A DNA stretch of 64,000 nucleotides, taken from NCBI GenBank assembly GCA_918026815.1, contig CAKJVC010000066.1:310001-374000 (forward strand), in the 5' to 3' direction. A program made the position numbers and the translations under genes. Positions 1-11,882 of this stretch are shown in pieces (the first letter of the stretch is position 1; each line of letters starts with the position of its first letter). The notes beneath the pieces are model-generated. The model was not told the DNA's origin. It searched no databases and saw nothing but the letters and a program-made list of their open reading frames with translations. Origin of the DNA: Chalara sp. BL73. Taxonomy: Eukaryota; Ascomycota; Leotiomycetes; Helotiales.

Positions 1-1289
1 AACGAGAGCTTCAACGTGCGGGCTTCAGGAATAAGGGAGCATTTGCTTCTCATGCCACCAGAAACTCGAATCTAAAATGAACAAGAATTGGTGTGATATC
101 AGATAGTGCTTGGCTGTCTCAAAGCTTGAACTAGACCTGATGCGGGACGGTGCTTTTCCTTCCTGGGAATCTGAAACTCGTTGCATGCCCAGCCCTCGCC
201 TTGCCAGTCCCAGCAGGCCATGATAACCGAGAGAGGAGGGTTTGATTTCCGCAGCGACTTGCACAGTGGATCTTCGTAAAGATCCATGCTGAGTTTGAGA
301 AGAATTACTCCCAATCTGTTGGAGTTCTTGTGTGGGGTGGGGCGGAGCTGGACAGGACGCGTTGATGATGGCGTTGTGGAAGGGGTCTGCGTGACGTTGG
401 ATTAGTCGTTCACCACCTCGACTCATACGAATCAATTGAACGGGTTTACGTTATATCTAATATTACATTGCAATGCAATGTGTCCCCCCGAGAAAAGTAA
501 CGAGATAATGAGAGTTCCTTATGTCATTCGATCTTGAAATCTTCCAGGTCACATCTAGGAGGCCCGCCGGGACGTGCGGTAGTAGTAGTGGATGATCATG
601 CCCGTATTTCCCCTGCCAAGACTGTCCATCAACAACCTCACTTCCTCCACCTTTGTAACACACTTTTACACAGTGCATTGTTCTTGTTACAGCCACGACA
701 CGCCACCTTATCATTAAGTGCTTTCAGGTAAAATCCAAAGTCTGGATTTTACCGTTAGGCTGTGCATACGTAACAAATTATGCAATCTCGAGGCCCCTGA
801 TAGGTTCGTCTCATGCATATTTATGTTTATAGCATGTTTTCCCATATCGATCACGTCTCATTCTGCCGGACCCCCTTTGCAGCCCCCTGTCTCCTTGTTC
901 TCCTGCTGTTTAGTGATCTCTAGATGCTATTTCAAGTCTGTTGCCGGTCCACCAGCCGTTGCCACTTAAGAACTCTCTTATGCCCTTCCACGTTGCTCCA
1001 TTAGTTGTGCTGAGCATTTCCCGGTTTCTATTCTTTCCAACACAAGTTCGATAGTCCGTTCTAATAGAACTCGTCACTCGTTCACCTCGTCATTACCCAC
1101 ACTTGTTAGGCTGAGCCTTTATAAGATCACTACGTTTGCAATCCCCTGCAACCCAGTTCAACGCATCGAACCTCATTCACGATACGAATCTACGAAGTCT
1201 AACGAACCGCATTGTGTTTTCGATTATTCTCGAGCATCAATCCCTTTCTCGATAATACACCCTTCCAAGCTACTTCATACTTAGCAAAT
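1..1289. other. No supported gene
   Basis: I see no convincing gene here. There are short open frames on both strands, the longest a reverse frame with an ATG at about 426 running to 25, but none shows a recognisable domain or splice context. The last 200 bases are probably the promoter and 5' leader of the small serine-rich protein gene that follows. Confidence 0.5.
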
Positions 1290-1574
1290 ATGCGTACCTC
1301 CCGTTTCCGCGAAGTCTCCCTCTCCTCCGTCCGCTCTTCGCTCCGCAGGACATCCTCCCCCTCAAACAGCTCTATCATGTCAAGCAATCGCAATTCCTAC
1401 TCGTCCAATAGCTCCACTCCCTTTGACACCATCAACGCCATCATGCACCGACGCCCATCAATGCTCGAGCTTGACGAGGAGAAGAAGATCTTTCCTTCTG
1501 GCCTTGATGTCCTTGAGCCACGGCCTATTGTCTACTGGGGTGGATTAGAGGAACGCATGGGCTCCTTGCATTAG
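1290..1574 (+). CDS. Small serine/arginine-rich protein, conserved-looking C-terminus
   Basis: This single-exon frame of 94 residues starts at the first ATG of a longer open frame that has no earlier ATG. The N-terminal half is low complexity, with many Ser and Arg and several Asn. The C-terminal 45 residues look like a structured or conserved motif: a DTINAIMHRRPSMLELDEE segment, followed by a Pro/Trp-containing tail with PRPIVYWGGLEERM. I do not recognise a named family. The impression that the tail is conserved among filamentous fungi is from memory and not checked. An RRPSM-type site resembles a basophilic kinase target, which is inference. The gene stands alone between an empty stretch and the ferroportin gene. 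Confidence 0.55.
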   Translation: MRTSRFREVSLSSVRSSLRRTSSPSNSSIMSSNRNSYSSNSSTPFDTINAIMHRRPSMLELDEEKKIFPSGLDVLEPRPIVYWGGLEERMGSLH

Positions 1575-2152
1575 GCATCACTTGAGCCTGTGGCAGGGAA
1601 TATCATGGCTGGATGTCGGTGACAGTCGTCTGGTTGTGATAGGTGGTATGGCTGGGATGGTGACTACGGCAGGATCGAGGTCAGTGGATGAGTGATGGAA
1701 TATGAAATCTTTCGGCTTCGGGTACAATTGGGAAATTTAGGGGGCGCAAATGGTAGCTTTGCTTTGCTTCTTGGGAGGCCATTTCTGGTCATGTAGATAT
1801 GGTTCCTAGGCCGCGTTGATAGGTGTTTGCCTCAGTGCTATTCTATCGGAGGCAGAAATGCAAATGTTTTGCTGGAGAAATCCTTGCTATTGTTCTAATC
1901 TGAATGTGATTATTATTCCCCTTGTGAAATTTCAACCTTCAAGCATCCGCCAAGAATCACCACCTTCGTGGAAGGTGGGGAGCGGTGAAAAAAGAAAACT
2001 TGCCATTTCTCGAAACAGACACGCTCACCAATCGACTCTCCGTGCAATATTTCATGTTATTTTCCTGCTCTTCCCAGAATCTTAGTCAGAAGTTCCCTGG
2101 CACTTCGTTGAAACATCCCCGTTTTCGAAACCTCCCGTGAGGCCGTTTCAAG
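1575..2152. other. Intergenic, no gene seen
   Basis: This stretch lies between the small protein gene and the ferroportin-like gene, both on the plus strand. It should hold the 3' end of the first and the promoter of the second. One open frame at 1816-2085 lacks any recognisable content. Confidence 0.5.
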
Positions 2153-4444
2153 ATGCCGATCCCTACAGCTCTAACATCATCACCAAACACCACCCCGGCC
2201 TCAGAATCCGCACCACCACCCCAAACCTCACTCAATGCAGAACCTATTGCAGACAATGAAGCAGATCCGTGTATGACCAAAGCTCAGGCTTTCAGTCTCT
2301 ACACAAGCCATTTCTTGTCAACATGGAATGTTAGGGGGTACGAGTTTGCCGTGGTGAGTTTGGCATGGGGATCAGAAAAGGATTGGATGGACTGCTGATG
2401 AGGCGATGGTCACAGATTATTTTCACAGCTGCAACGTATCCGGACACACTTATTGCCGCCGCCATTAGGTCAGTGTGAGTTTCGTTGTCAATGTCGTTTT
2501 GATATCACGTGCTCTTTCTGTTTGCAAAGCAAACATCCCTAGGATGACTGATAATGGTCTATGTTCCTGCTGTCTGAAATCATGAATATGTGAAAGATAA
2601 TGATGTGGCGGAATGATGAATTCTTTAGACCAATACAGGAAAAATGGTTTTCTACTCTTGCGTCATGAATCTGTGCCAGGTTAGAAAATCTCATGGTGTA
2701 GAGCTCCGTACCTTGGTCCCAAGGGTATCAAAACCAGCTGAACTGTATAATGTGCACTTTCGATTTTAATTTTCTTTTCGAAATTGTTTATCTCATCTCC
2801 TGGAGATGAATGAAGCGGATGATAACATGTTCGCAGGGGTATGGTGTGGACAGTAGCATCAATATGTCTCTCATCCAGTGTGGGAAGATGGGTCGACCAG
2901 TCTCCAAATCGCCTGAAAACACTTCTGAGCACGATAATTATCAACAGAATTGCAGTGATTGGAGCCTCAGCATTGTGGTATTATGTCGTTGACTTGCGAG
3001 TTGAGAATGCGCAACTAGAGTACCTGTCGATGAAGGTTTTCGGGGTGCCAGCAGTCACTATGATAAAAGGCATGATGTTTGCTATCCTGCTGTTTCTGGG
3101 AATCGTAGAAGGCTTGGTACGCTAGCGAGTTCATTGTACAATGGTTAAAGAACCTCTGCTGATGTCGTATAGAGTGGCTCCGGCAACATGCTCTCCATGG
3201 AGCGAGACTGGGTTGTTGCCGTCGCATCTCCTGATGGAAAGCCGTATGACCTGACCCATCTTAATTCGAACATGCGAAGGATTGACTTGATTTGCAAGCT
3301 CATAGCACCAATCATGATATCTCTCATAATCTCCGCTACCAGTGTGAAGACCAGTATTCTAGTCACAGGTTTTATGAGCTTTACCAGCTGGACGGCCGAA
3401 GTATGGTGTGCAAAGAGAGTCTACAATGCCAGTGCTAAATTGAGAGCGCCAAAGCTTATTGAGCAGGATCAGATGAGCGATACTCTCCCAGCACACGGAA
3501 TACGCCCTTCTTGCCAACACCAAGTCTCACAAACATTCCATCGATATATAAGAGACTTTCAAAACTACTTCTCATCAACAGTCTGGATTCCCTCCATGTC
3601 ACTCACGCTTCTTCATCTATCAGCTTTGTCATACGGGGCAACTTTTGTCACATTTTTATTGAGTGCTGGGATATCTTTAGAGATAATCACCATAGCTAGA
3701 GCTGCAGGGAGCGTTGTCGAAATCAGTAGCACTGTTGTGACCCCTGTTGGTGTTCGAATTCTTGGCAAAGCCAGCCATCATGGTCGCTATCGAGGACGTT
3801 ATGGTGTGGATGATGAATCTGCAAGCACGTTGATGAACACTGTCAATATCGAGGAAGAGAGCAGAACAGAGACGGGATTGGAACGATTAGGGCTTTGGGG
3901 ACTTTCATGGCAGCTTCTCAATCTGGTATGTAGCCCTTTCTATTTCCTTCATAGCATGAATGACCTGATCCGGATATAGATACCTGTTGTCTTTGCTCTC
4001 TGGGCACTTTCAAACACCACCAAATCTCCACCGCCATCGCCACCTCTATCCGGCCTTGTCACTCGGATTCTCAGTCCTGTCACGTCTCAGCCAATCCTCG
4101 CATTCATACTCTTCTTCTTTCTCTCAATATCTCGCCTTGGGCTCTGGATCTACGACCTGACTACCCAGCAGCTCACCCAGACTATGACCGTCCCTTCACA
4201 ACGTTCATCATTCACCGGAGTGGAATACAGCTTCGTTTCTGTGTGGACTCTGATTCAACATATTGTCACGCTTGTTATGCACAGGCCTGAGCAATTCAAG
4301 TGGATTGCATTAATGAGTCTTATTGCTGTCTGTGTTAGTAATATTGCTTATGCCGGCTGGGTTTGGAAGGTGAGAGGTCATTTAGTACACTGGGAGAAAT
4401 TTTCGCACCAGTGCAAGTGCATCGAGGCTAGACCAGGTCACTAG
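2153..4444 (+). CDS. Ferroportin-like iron exporter (SLC40A family)
   Basis: The model has five exons: 2153-2353, 2416-2468, 2837-3116, 3173-3925 and 3980-4444, giving 583 residues with all phases consistent. The family moves ferrous iron out of the cytosol across a membrane, using about 12 helices. Family-like segments include SLYTSHFLSTW near residue 46, a helix pair followed by SVGRWVDQSPNRLK, the GNMLSMERDWVV block with a MRRIDLICKLIAPI helix, and the late RLGLWIYDLTTQQLTQ helix. Hydrophobic helices run through to the C-terminus. The N-terminal 40 residues are Pro/Thr/Ser-rich and probably disordered. The second intron, about 368 bases with a GTCAGT donor, is unusually long for this window, but joining across it restores the family sequence exactly. 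Whether it acts at the plasma membrane or vacuole cannot be told from sequence. Confidence 0.85.
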
Positions 4445-5421
4445 TCAAAACCTTTAAAATTGGAGAGCCACTTACAGCTTTTTGGGCTCACTTCAAAGTT
4501 TTGAATAGTTTGGGAACTCTGCCCAACGGCAATAAAATGTGCCTTCTATTCTGAGTAGCGAGAAGGTCGCCAGGTGCACCGCGTATCTCCGTTTACCTAG
4601 ACATAGGGAATATAAAAGCTTTCTCTGATCCTTGGGCAATGTCTTCACGCAGTAGATACATTGTATTGCTGCAAGTTCTACATGGGCAATGGAAGGCCAA
4701 AAGATACGGCAAGTGGCGGAGTATGGTGATAACCGTACCTGTAAGAAGTACTTACTGTCCGGAAGGGCTTTTTAAGGGGATGCAGCTGTGTGCGTATGTG
4801 GCAAAAATCTGGCCTCAATGTACGATATAAGGAGAGGCAATTACAAACGTAAAATATGTTTCGACATCTGATTTAACGGGAATCAATCTAGTAGGACATT
4901 GATGTCGAACGTAGCAAAAAGCTTTAATGGCAAAGCTCGCGGAATAAAATGTTGCCTGCGCATATCACACTTGCATGAGATATGATTTCAAGAAGATAGT
5001 GTTAGGAGAAGGGAAATATAGGTAGTCATAAACTATGTGTAAACCCGATCACAATGCGTTATAGGTACAGTTTGCATATATAGGTATAGACCTTGTGCAT
5101 TTCGCCAGTCTCACAACGGCTCGGGGAGGAAAATGATTCAGATTGGAGAGACGAAAGCATCTTGCGGAACGACAGCAACAATAGAGTCGAACATCATGCG
5201 TGACTCAACAAAAAGCATGCGTGCACTTACTCTAACAGTTGACAGGTCCTTTAAAAGCTTGTTTGTGGAATAAAATGCTTCAAAGTATCATTGAGCACGC
5301 AACTTATTAATCTGACATCGAAATCATTGTTTGAAATACTCTGAGTTTAGTTGCTTAGGAGGCTCTCGGGTGAGACAGAACAACAATCAATCAACTGTCA
5401 AACGCACGATAGCGGTATCTG
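4445..5421. other. AT-rich intergenic, no gene seen
   Basis: Only short frames without family resemblance occur here. It separates the ferroportin-like gene from the orphan 505-residue frame on the same strand. Confidence 0.5.
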
Positions 5422-6939
5422 ATGAACAGCACAATGCAAACACTTAGGAAAATTCTCAACCTGGAACAACCTAGAATCAGGGTTATAAACTGTGGTGAGC
5501 CTATCAATTGTCCTAAGGCTTCATGGCAAATGCCCTTTCTCTTCAGCAAAATTGCTAAGCTAGGTGCCACGGGCTTCAAAGTTGGTCGACGAAGCTTCCT
5601 TGCGCAGGCTGGACTTGCACCTATAGAAGCTAGCACACAACCTCCATCGCGCTTAGTTGGTTATCACCGAGGCTGTGAAGGATGTAAGGGCTGTCGCACC
5701 TGGCAATATATGAACCCACAGTATGAATCACCCTCATATAGCATGCCAGGTGCTTATCCTGTTTCGTGTTCGCAGCGATACCAAGACTGTAGTCGAAATT
5801 TGACCTCAAGTCTCACAATCCTAGACCATGAATTGAAGCGGGGAAAAGAAAGCCAGAGCGGTTACTCATATTGCAAGACTGATTGGGAAGGGCAATATCC
5901 AAGACCAGAGATTATGCTGAATGAAGAACTGATCAATATGGCTTCGGAATTGGAAGACGGAGTAGTTCTGGTTTCTCTTGGCCCTCCTCCGCTTCCTCTT
6001 CCAGGCTCACCATCTGCAATGAGCGAGAATGGCTCAAATATATCCCAAGTTCGGTCTAGATGGCTGAGAAACAGTGCCAGGGTAGACGAGATAAGACGAT
6101 ACTTACAAGCACGCGGGCAAAGGTTGACATCTGTGAATGGCAAAACGCATAGTAGCCAATCACCCCCTGTCAACCAAGTAAATAAACCAAAGGTCTTGAC
6201 AGCAGAAAGCGAAACCAAATCTTCAATATCATACAGATGGCCCGGGCAAAGCCAACTCTATGGAAAAACTATACCAAGTAACTCAATAAAATTCTTTCCT
6301 AAAGAAGACATTAGCATTCTGGACCTTCCAGGACCCAAATACGAACAAAATATGATTAATCCACCAAACCCTCGCATTGAGCAGGTGTCCCCCAAAAGGG
6401 GATGGGAAAGATCTGCAGACTCTTTTTATTCAAGCACGGATGAAGACCCACCGCTCTCTTTACTAATTGATGTTCAAGACTACTCTGATACATTACAAAG
6501 AGATCTCCTTTCTAACTCTGTCGAATCTAAAGACACCCCAGATATGGATATTTTACCACCATCACCTGCCTCAAATGGATTGGCAAGTTCATTAAACTAC
6601 ATCGAGAATTGGTTTGACATGTCTCCAGCAGAACAAGAGCAATTGCGTCTTGCGCAAGCAAATTCTGACACTGATGTCCGCATCACGACTACAGAAAATT
6701 TTGGATTCCAGCCTCTACTAGACTTAGTAGCGTGGTCTGATCTAGAGCAGGGGCAAACGGCGGCACCGAGTTCTTCGCAGGAGTGGTCTAATGAGTCGTA
6801 TTCCATATTCGGCGCCACACCTCCGGCATATAACCGTTGTCGTGCAGAATACTTCGGAGAGCGTCTCAAAGAAGTGTATGCTTCTTTTGGGAGAGACGGA
6901 TCGAGAGAAAGAGGGTCAACGCATAACCAGGTTGCTTAG
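5422..6939 (+). CDS. Uncharacterised 505-residue protein, largely disordered
   Basis: An uninterrupted frame of 505 residues opens with an ATG and a second in-frame ATG four codons later. I do not recognise the product. Visible features are a short cysteine cluster (HRGCEGCKGC, about residues 81-90) with further Cys downstream, which could bind metal, and a basic RSRWLRNSARVDEIRRYL helix near residues 211-228. A long Ser/Pro/Asn-rich middle is followed by an acidic C-terminal third. The composition suggests an intrinsically disordered regulatory or scaffold protein. No signal peptide or membrane segment is seen. A length this great without a stop, in moderately AT-rich DNA, is the main support. 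A spliced model could change the ends. Confidence 0.6.
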   Translation: MNSTMQTLRKILNLEQPRIRVINCGEPINCPKASWQMPFLFSKIAKLGATGFKVGRRSFLAQAGLAPIEASTQPPSRLVGYHRGCEGCKGCRTWQYMNPQYESPSYSMPGAYPVSCSQRYQDCSRNLTSSLTILDHELKRGKESQSGYSYCKTDWEGQYPRPEIMLNEELINMASELEDGVVLVSLGPPPLPLPGSPSAMSENGSNISQVRSRWLRNSARVDEIRRYLQARGQRLTSVNGKTHSSQSPPVNQVNKPKVLTAESETKSSISYRWPGQSQLYGKTIPSNSIKFFPKEDISILDLPGPKYEQNMINPPNPRIEQVSPKRGWERSADSFYSSTDEDPPLSLLIDVQDYSDTLQRDLLSNSVESKDTPDMDILPPSPASNGLASSLNYIENWFDMSPAEQEQLRLAQANSDTDVRITTTENFGFQPLLDLVAWSDLEQGQTAAPSSSQEWSNESYSIFGATPPAYNRCRAEYFGERLKEVYASFGRDGSRERGSTHNQVA

Positions 6940-8259
6940 ATTAGAGCTATGGGAAGGGGGATTAGAACGAAAGCCAGAAGTCTTATCCACATGTACTTTC
7001 TTGCGAAGGAAGAGGCAAGAGAGAGATCTTTGTGAAGGACTGAGTGGAATAGTGCTGTTTTGTGCAAGTATCCGGATACAGTTCCGGAGGCCAAAATGAC
7101 ACCGCGATGAGTTTAATGTGAACAGTTACGGTTAGATTCCATCGTGTGAGGTCATTCTATTCTCTCGCTTAAGCCCCTGACTTTCAAGGGCGGTTGCTTG
7201 GAGCTCCAATGCCTAACAGAATCAGGATACAATGGTTCCGGGGGAAAAAACAACAAATCCAAAGCGCTTTTATGCACAAATGCTATAAAGATGTAGAAGT
7301 CGATGAGTCATTCATGCTCAATGCACCAAATTGATTGACTTAGTAACAAGGAAGCTCAATTACGGAGATTGCGATATCTCAGGCAGGCTTTTTTAAACTG
7401 GCAAATTAGCAGCCTTAACAAGGATCCAGCAGTCTGATATTGCAAGACTGAACGAAGAACCCATGGTAGAATAAATCAAGGTACAAGCTCCGTCATCGTC
7501 GTAGGACTGCTCTCGCTATGGTGCTGTCGGTGTCGCCAAGCTCTGAGGCTGGTATGTTTTCGGGAGAACCTCGGCAAAGGAGGCCCTATGATAAAACCCG
7601 ACCCCTGGCACGTTGAAATTGTGTGTCTGCCTTAGAATTGCTGACTCACTAGGCTATTATGCCTGGAGTTTCGAGCGATTAATTATAAATCGACTCCCCT
7701 CGCCTGATGCATTTTACGCTGGGCGATAAGCCGTCACCATGTAAACTATCATAGCCGAACAAAGTAAACATCCAATTGCGACTGCAGAATTTCCTGCAAC
7801 TATTCTCTAGAATACCACCATTACAATAATCAAGACTTAAGCTATCGCGACCTTGCATAATACACGTCTTAAGGCTGCTTACATTGTTCGGGCGTTGTTA
7901 CAGGGCAATTGACAATTTAGCGGGCGTCGTACTGATAAATTCGGGGGTTGGGCGAGGAGGTTGGGGAAACTTCAACCACCATCTTTTAAGTCACACTCCC
8001 ACTCCATTTCTTTCTCCCCTCTCCATTCCTCATACACATTCCAAGATAACCTTTCGCGAGTCTAGATTTTCGTTATCCGGTGCGCAAACAATTGTTGTCG
8101 ATAAGGCCGGAATACATTCGTTTTGTTTGTCCTTGAGGTCACACGTTTCTGTAAGCGGGGCAACCTCACCGCTGCAGTAGACTCAGAACTCGAACAACCC
8201 TCCGAAAGAACAACCCGAAAAAAAATACAATTTACTGACGCAGTTATATCTCTGGAACG
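6940..8259. other. Intergenic, probable promoter and long leader of the next gene
   Basis: No gene is seen in these 1.3 kb. The last 250 bases are pyrimidine-rich and then A-rich just before the ATG at 8260, as expected for a fungal promoter and 5' leader. Confidence 0.5.
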
Positions 8260-9457
8260 ATGCGGATTTCACAGAACCCGACAGCACTCCTGTCGCTCAT
8301 TTTTACCGTTCTCTCACAGACCAGCATCGTCCATGCGATTCCATTATTTGGCGAGCTTAGCTTCAACCTGTTGCTTCCGAGGGCTGGCAACTGCGGCGCG
8401 GACCTCCAATACACCTGCGCAATCACGGAAGCATGCTCTACAGCGAACGGCATAGCATTTTGTACAGCTGGATCTGGTTCTAACGCAGGTGGTTTCGCAG
8501 TCTATACAACAACCTACACTGAAACCAACCTCTTCGTCCGAACAAGTACCTACACATCATCATGGCAAGCTGCAGCTTCCCCATGGACACAACCTGTGTC
8601 TGCAGGTGTAGTTCCTTGCTCTGCGGAGCCGGTGCAGTATTCTTGTGGAGCTATTTGCTGTGCGTCAAACCAGAGATGTGCGCAATCAGGGTCATGTACC
8701 TTGTATAGCTCTACTACTCTCTGGACTTACACCGATCAGCCAGCACCTACCATCACATCGACAATCTCTAGCGGAGCTCTTCCTTTCCGACCAACTAGTG
8801 GAGGAGCTTCAATAGCGACTTCGACTGCGTCTGTTACTACTACCATGCCGTTCCTCGCGCCAGCTACCGCTAGCGGGAGCGTGTTCCCCGTGGCTTCATC
8901 CTCCTCGGGAGGTGGATTGAGCGCTGGTGCAATTGCTGGTATCGTCATCGCCGTCATCGCAGGCGTCATCATCCTGCTCCTTATCTGCTTCTGCTGCATC
9001 CTCAAAGGCGCCCTCAGCGGCATCCTTGCCATCTTCGGCCTCGGCAAGAAGAAAGACCGCAGAACCGAGCGCACCGAGACCATCGAGCGATACTCCAGGC
9101 ACGGAAGCGCAGCTGGCGCTTCGCGGAGGGATACGCATACGGGGTGGTTCGGACGCCCGACGAAGGTCTCGGAAAAGCGCAAGGAGAAGTCGAGCGGATT
9201 TGGTGGACTCGGTGCTGTTGGAGCGGGCCTTGCCGGTCTTGCGTTGGTCTTGGGCCTGAAGAGGAGGCATGACAAGAAGGCGGCTAGTAGCAGACCTACG
9301 CGTTCCGATATCAGCAGCTCGTACTATACGGACTCATATACCGGTACTAGCGCAAGTAAGTGACAATCGTTCTCTCTCGCCAGAATCACGGACTAACGAT
9401 CATATAGGCAGTGCAAGCTCCGATAGAAGGACGCGTGACTCAAGGCGGCACCGGTAG
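8260..9457 (+). CDS. Single-pass cell-surface protein with signal peptide and Ser/Thr-rich ectodomain
   Basis: Two exons, 8260-9355 and 9408-9457, join across a GTAAGT..GACTAAC..TAG intron to give 381 residues. A hydrophobic signal peptide occupies residues 1-26. The ectodomain has two Cys-containing segments (GNCGADLQYTC; CGAICCASNQRC) and then Ser/Thr/Ala-rich sequence suited to O-glycosylation. One transmembrane helix (AGAIAGIVIAVIAGVIILLL, about residues 221-240) is followed by a Cys-rich juxtamembrane stretch and a basic cytosolic tail with a second Gly/Ala/Leu-rich hydrophobic patch near 311-335. The layout resembles fungal wall-stress sensors of the Mid2/WSC type, but there is no WSC domain. 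A sensor role is inference. The tiny last exon adds only a basic tail. Confidence 0.75.
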
Positions 9458-10530
9458 ATGGATATATTTGTGAATACGGACATAAAAATTAACCTTTTTC
9501 CTGCATACTGCATAGGGAGCGATCAATGGCGTTTATGGATGGGCATGATGAGAATAAAATGTGGATACGAAGAGATTGTGGATAAAGATACCAGAGCATA
9601 TGCATGCAGACGAAGGAATGTTACCAATATCATAGGAGATGTATTTTTAGCTTGGAGACGAGGAGGATCCATAATGTCAATATCTTACTGCGCAAACTGC
9701 AACTAAACTTTTATCTAAAACCTCGTGACGTATAATTCAGCTTCATGCGATAATAACGCTTCATATATTGGAAAATGTAAACTCCGTAATGTAAATAAGG
9801 ACATCGTGACAAGAACAAAGAACAAAGATTGACTTTTCAATAATTGAGATGTAGGAAGTCACAACCACCCAAGGCAAGTAGGCGAATGCTCTCGTGTTTT
9901 TCTCAAGGACTCCCACCATGCCCGCAACCCGCAGCCGGCCCTATAAATGTTTGCGAATGACGGACCGGCTGCGTGTTGCAGGGGCGATCTCCCTCAGCTT
10001 TAGGACCACAGTAGCTTAGAGCAAAGAACAGTGTGGGCAGTTGTGAGGTTGGGCGTGAGCCAGCAGACGGAAATAAGGCAGAATAGAGAAATGATGTGTA
10101 TGCTTGAGAGAGAGAGAGTGTGTGCGCGCGCATGGATATGGAGGGCTGGAAAGAGCTTTGAAAGCGGGTGTGCCGAACAGTAGAAGCACTGATGCCGCTG
10201 TACAGCTTGGTAACTTGTGCGCTCGATTTTGAGCCTGATGGTGGATTGGGATAGAGCGCGGCTGCTGCTTGGTTCCTTGAAAATTATATATTTCGCAATG
10301 ACGCTGAATGGTCTAGTTAGTAGTGGGTAGAGCGTAAACACTTCATCATTAGTTAGAGAATGGCTGGAGATAGTCGCTGAGATGCATCATTTTTGGCGTT
10401 GGTTGCGAAGAAAAATCCGTTTGTGCACAGGTCGTGGCTTTTGCAAGAAGTTCATTCTGAGCACCTTGCTACAAGTAACATGCAAGTATTCCCCATGCTC
10501 CCGTAATAATCAAGGAAATGCCCAAACCGC
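9458..10530. other. Intergenic with purine/GT/GC dinucleotide run
   Basis: The 3' ends of two convergent genes flank this stretch. I see no gene. At about 10104-10132 there is a run of GA, then GT, then GC dinucleotides, a simple repeat able to adopt non-B DNA. Confidence 0.5.
10104..10132. repeat. Mixed dinucleotide microsatellite (GA, GT, GC)
   Basis: Consecutive short runs of GA, GT and then GC dinucleotides are seen directly in the sequence. It lies in the 3' flank of the ribosomal uL6 gene. Confidence 0.8.
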
Positions 10531-11411
10531 TTATGCGTCCTCAACGATGTTGCCCTTCTCCGAGACGTACAGACCGTCCAAGAACTGTATTCGTGGTTAG
10601 CAAGTATGCCTTCGCAAACAGCATGATCCCAAGAGTATCTCTTCTTACCTTCCGGATATCCTTGTTTCGTACTCTGCAGATTTGTTGGATATCGGCCGCG
10701 CTTTGTGAGACGTTCTCGAGGGAGTTTCCGTACAGCTGCAACTCATCCTTTTGGTTGGTAGACGTCGCAACCTCAACACCTTCTTGCATGATAACCTTTC
10801 GGACGATCTTCTCACCAATAAAGTTACTGTCTTCCGTCAGCACTTCTGCAGCAACCATCTCTGAGCTAATTTTCTCTCATACCGGATTTCAACCTCATAC
10901 AGGCCGGTCTCGTTGTTCTTCTCGACATTGACGTTGATTGGGAAATGTGCGTAGACGTATCTCATCTTGTACTTGAAGCCCTTGGTAACACCGATGATTA
11001 GGTTGTTGATGAGAGTACGGACGGTTCTGAGGGTAGCAACGTTCTTTCGGGCACCGTGGTGAAGCTCGATGTTAATGACCTCCTTCTTTGGGTGGGAGAA
11101 GTTAACAGCCAAATGGCTTAGGTCCTTCTTGAGTGTGCCTATTATCCCGCAGTCAATGCCTGCATTCTAGCTTTCTCTGCGATCGAATTTCATACCTCGG
11201 GGACCAGTGACGGTAACAAGTCTCGACTTGATGGTGACCTTGACTGTGGGAGAAAAGCGATCAGCAATTGTTACTCTTTCTAACTGCGATTCCTGAATGC
11301 GCATCCAATTTTCCACCCGCCATTCGCATTCCCAATCCAATCTTGCCCAAGAATCTTGCACTTACCACCCTCAGGTACGACCAACTGCTCGTTGGAGTGG
11401 ATGTACTTCAT
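10531..11411 (-). CDS. rpl9: 60S ribosomal protein L9 (uL6)
   Basis: Five exons on the minus strand (11411-11366, 11243-11196, 11138-10883, 10826-10649, 10584-10531) give 193 residues, the usual length. The product is the uL6 protein of the large cytosolic ribosomal subunit, with two uL6 folds. Diagnostic segments are the MKYIHSNEQLVVPEGVKV start, SRLVTVTGPRGTLKKDL, the GVTKGFKYKMRYVYAHFPIN block and NFIGEKIVRKV, ending with FLDGLYVSEKGNIVEDA. All four introns keep phase, and the second splits the Gly codon of GPRG. The gene is divergent from the DPP III gene, with 471 bases between the two starts. Confidence 0.97.
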
Positions 11412-11882
11412 CTTGACCTATATGTTGTCGTTTGTCGGCGTGGGGAGAAATATTCGAGGTCACTCTCAGATCGTTCCAATGCCAAAAATTACCTGACAGT
11501 GGGTTGAAAATCTCGCTTACCCAACCACGTGATGATAGCCTTTCGATCCACTTTTGCCAAGAAGAGCACTTGGCACTGCACTTTACACTAATGGCCTGTA
11601 CCTACCGAACTTCATCGAACGAGGACAACGGTCCTGTGCAGTGAGGCTTTTGCTATAGCAGTGAATAAGAGTTTTCTAGGAAATGAAGAATCAGGAAAGA
11701 TGCCTATGAAGAAAACTCTTCCATGGTCTGTGTATTATGAATCTCGGGTGCGTGAAGGCTAGCTTCATGGTCTGTGTGTATATACGAAAAATCAAATCAA
11801 ATTTCCTGCCGGCTACTATTATTCACGATCCTGTGTGCTGCCTTTTCAGGTGATTTTGCGCATACTGAAACGGAACTGAAGT

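Noticed and set aside
25..426. Reverse frame of about 133 codons at the left edge
   Set aside because: It has no domain, no splice context and no conserved-looking segment; length alone is not enough.
5101..5400. Possible tRNA or small RNA
   Set aside because: No cloverleaf, A/B box pair or TTCGA-type loop could be assembled here or elsewhere in the window.
8736..9275. Long reverse frames opposite the cell-surface protein gene
   Set aside because: They are antisense shadows of a coding region with strong codon bias; the plus-strand product has a signal peptide, a helix and a good intron.
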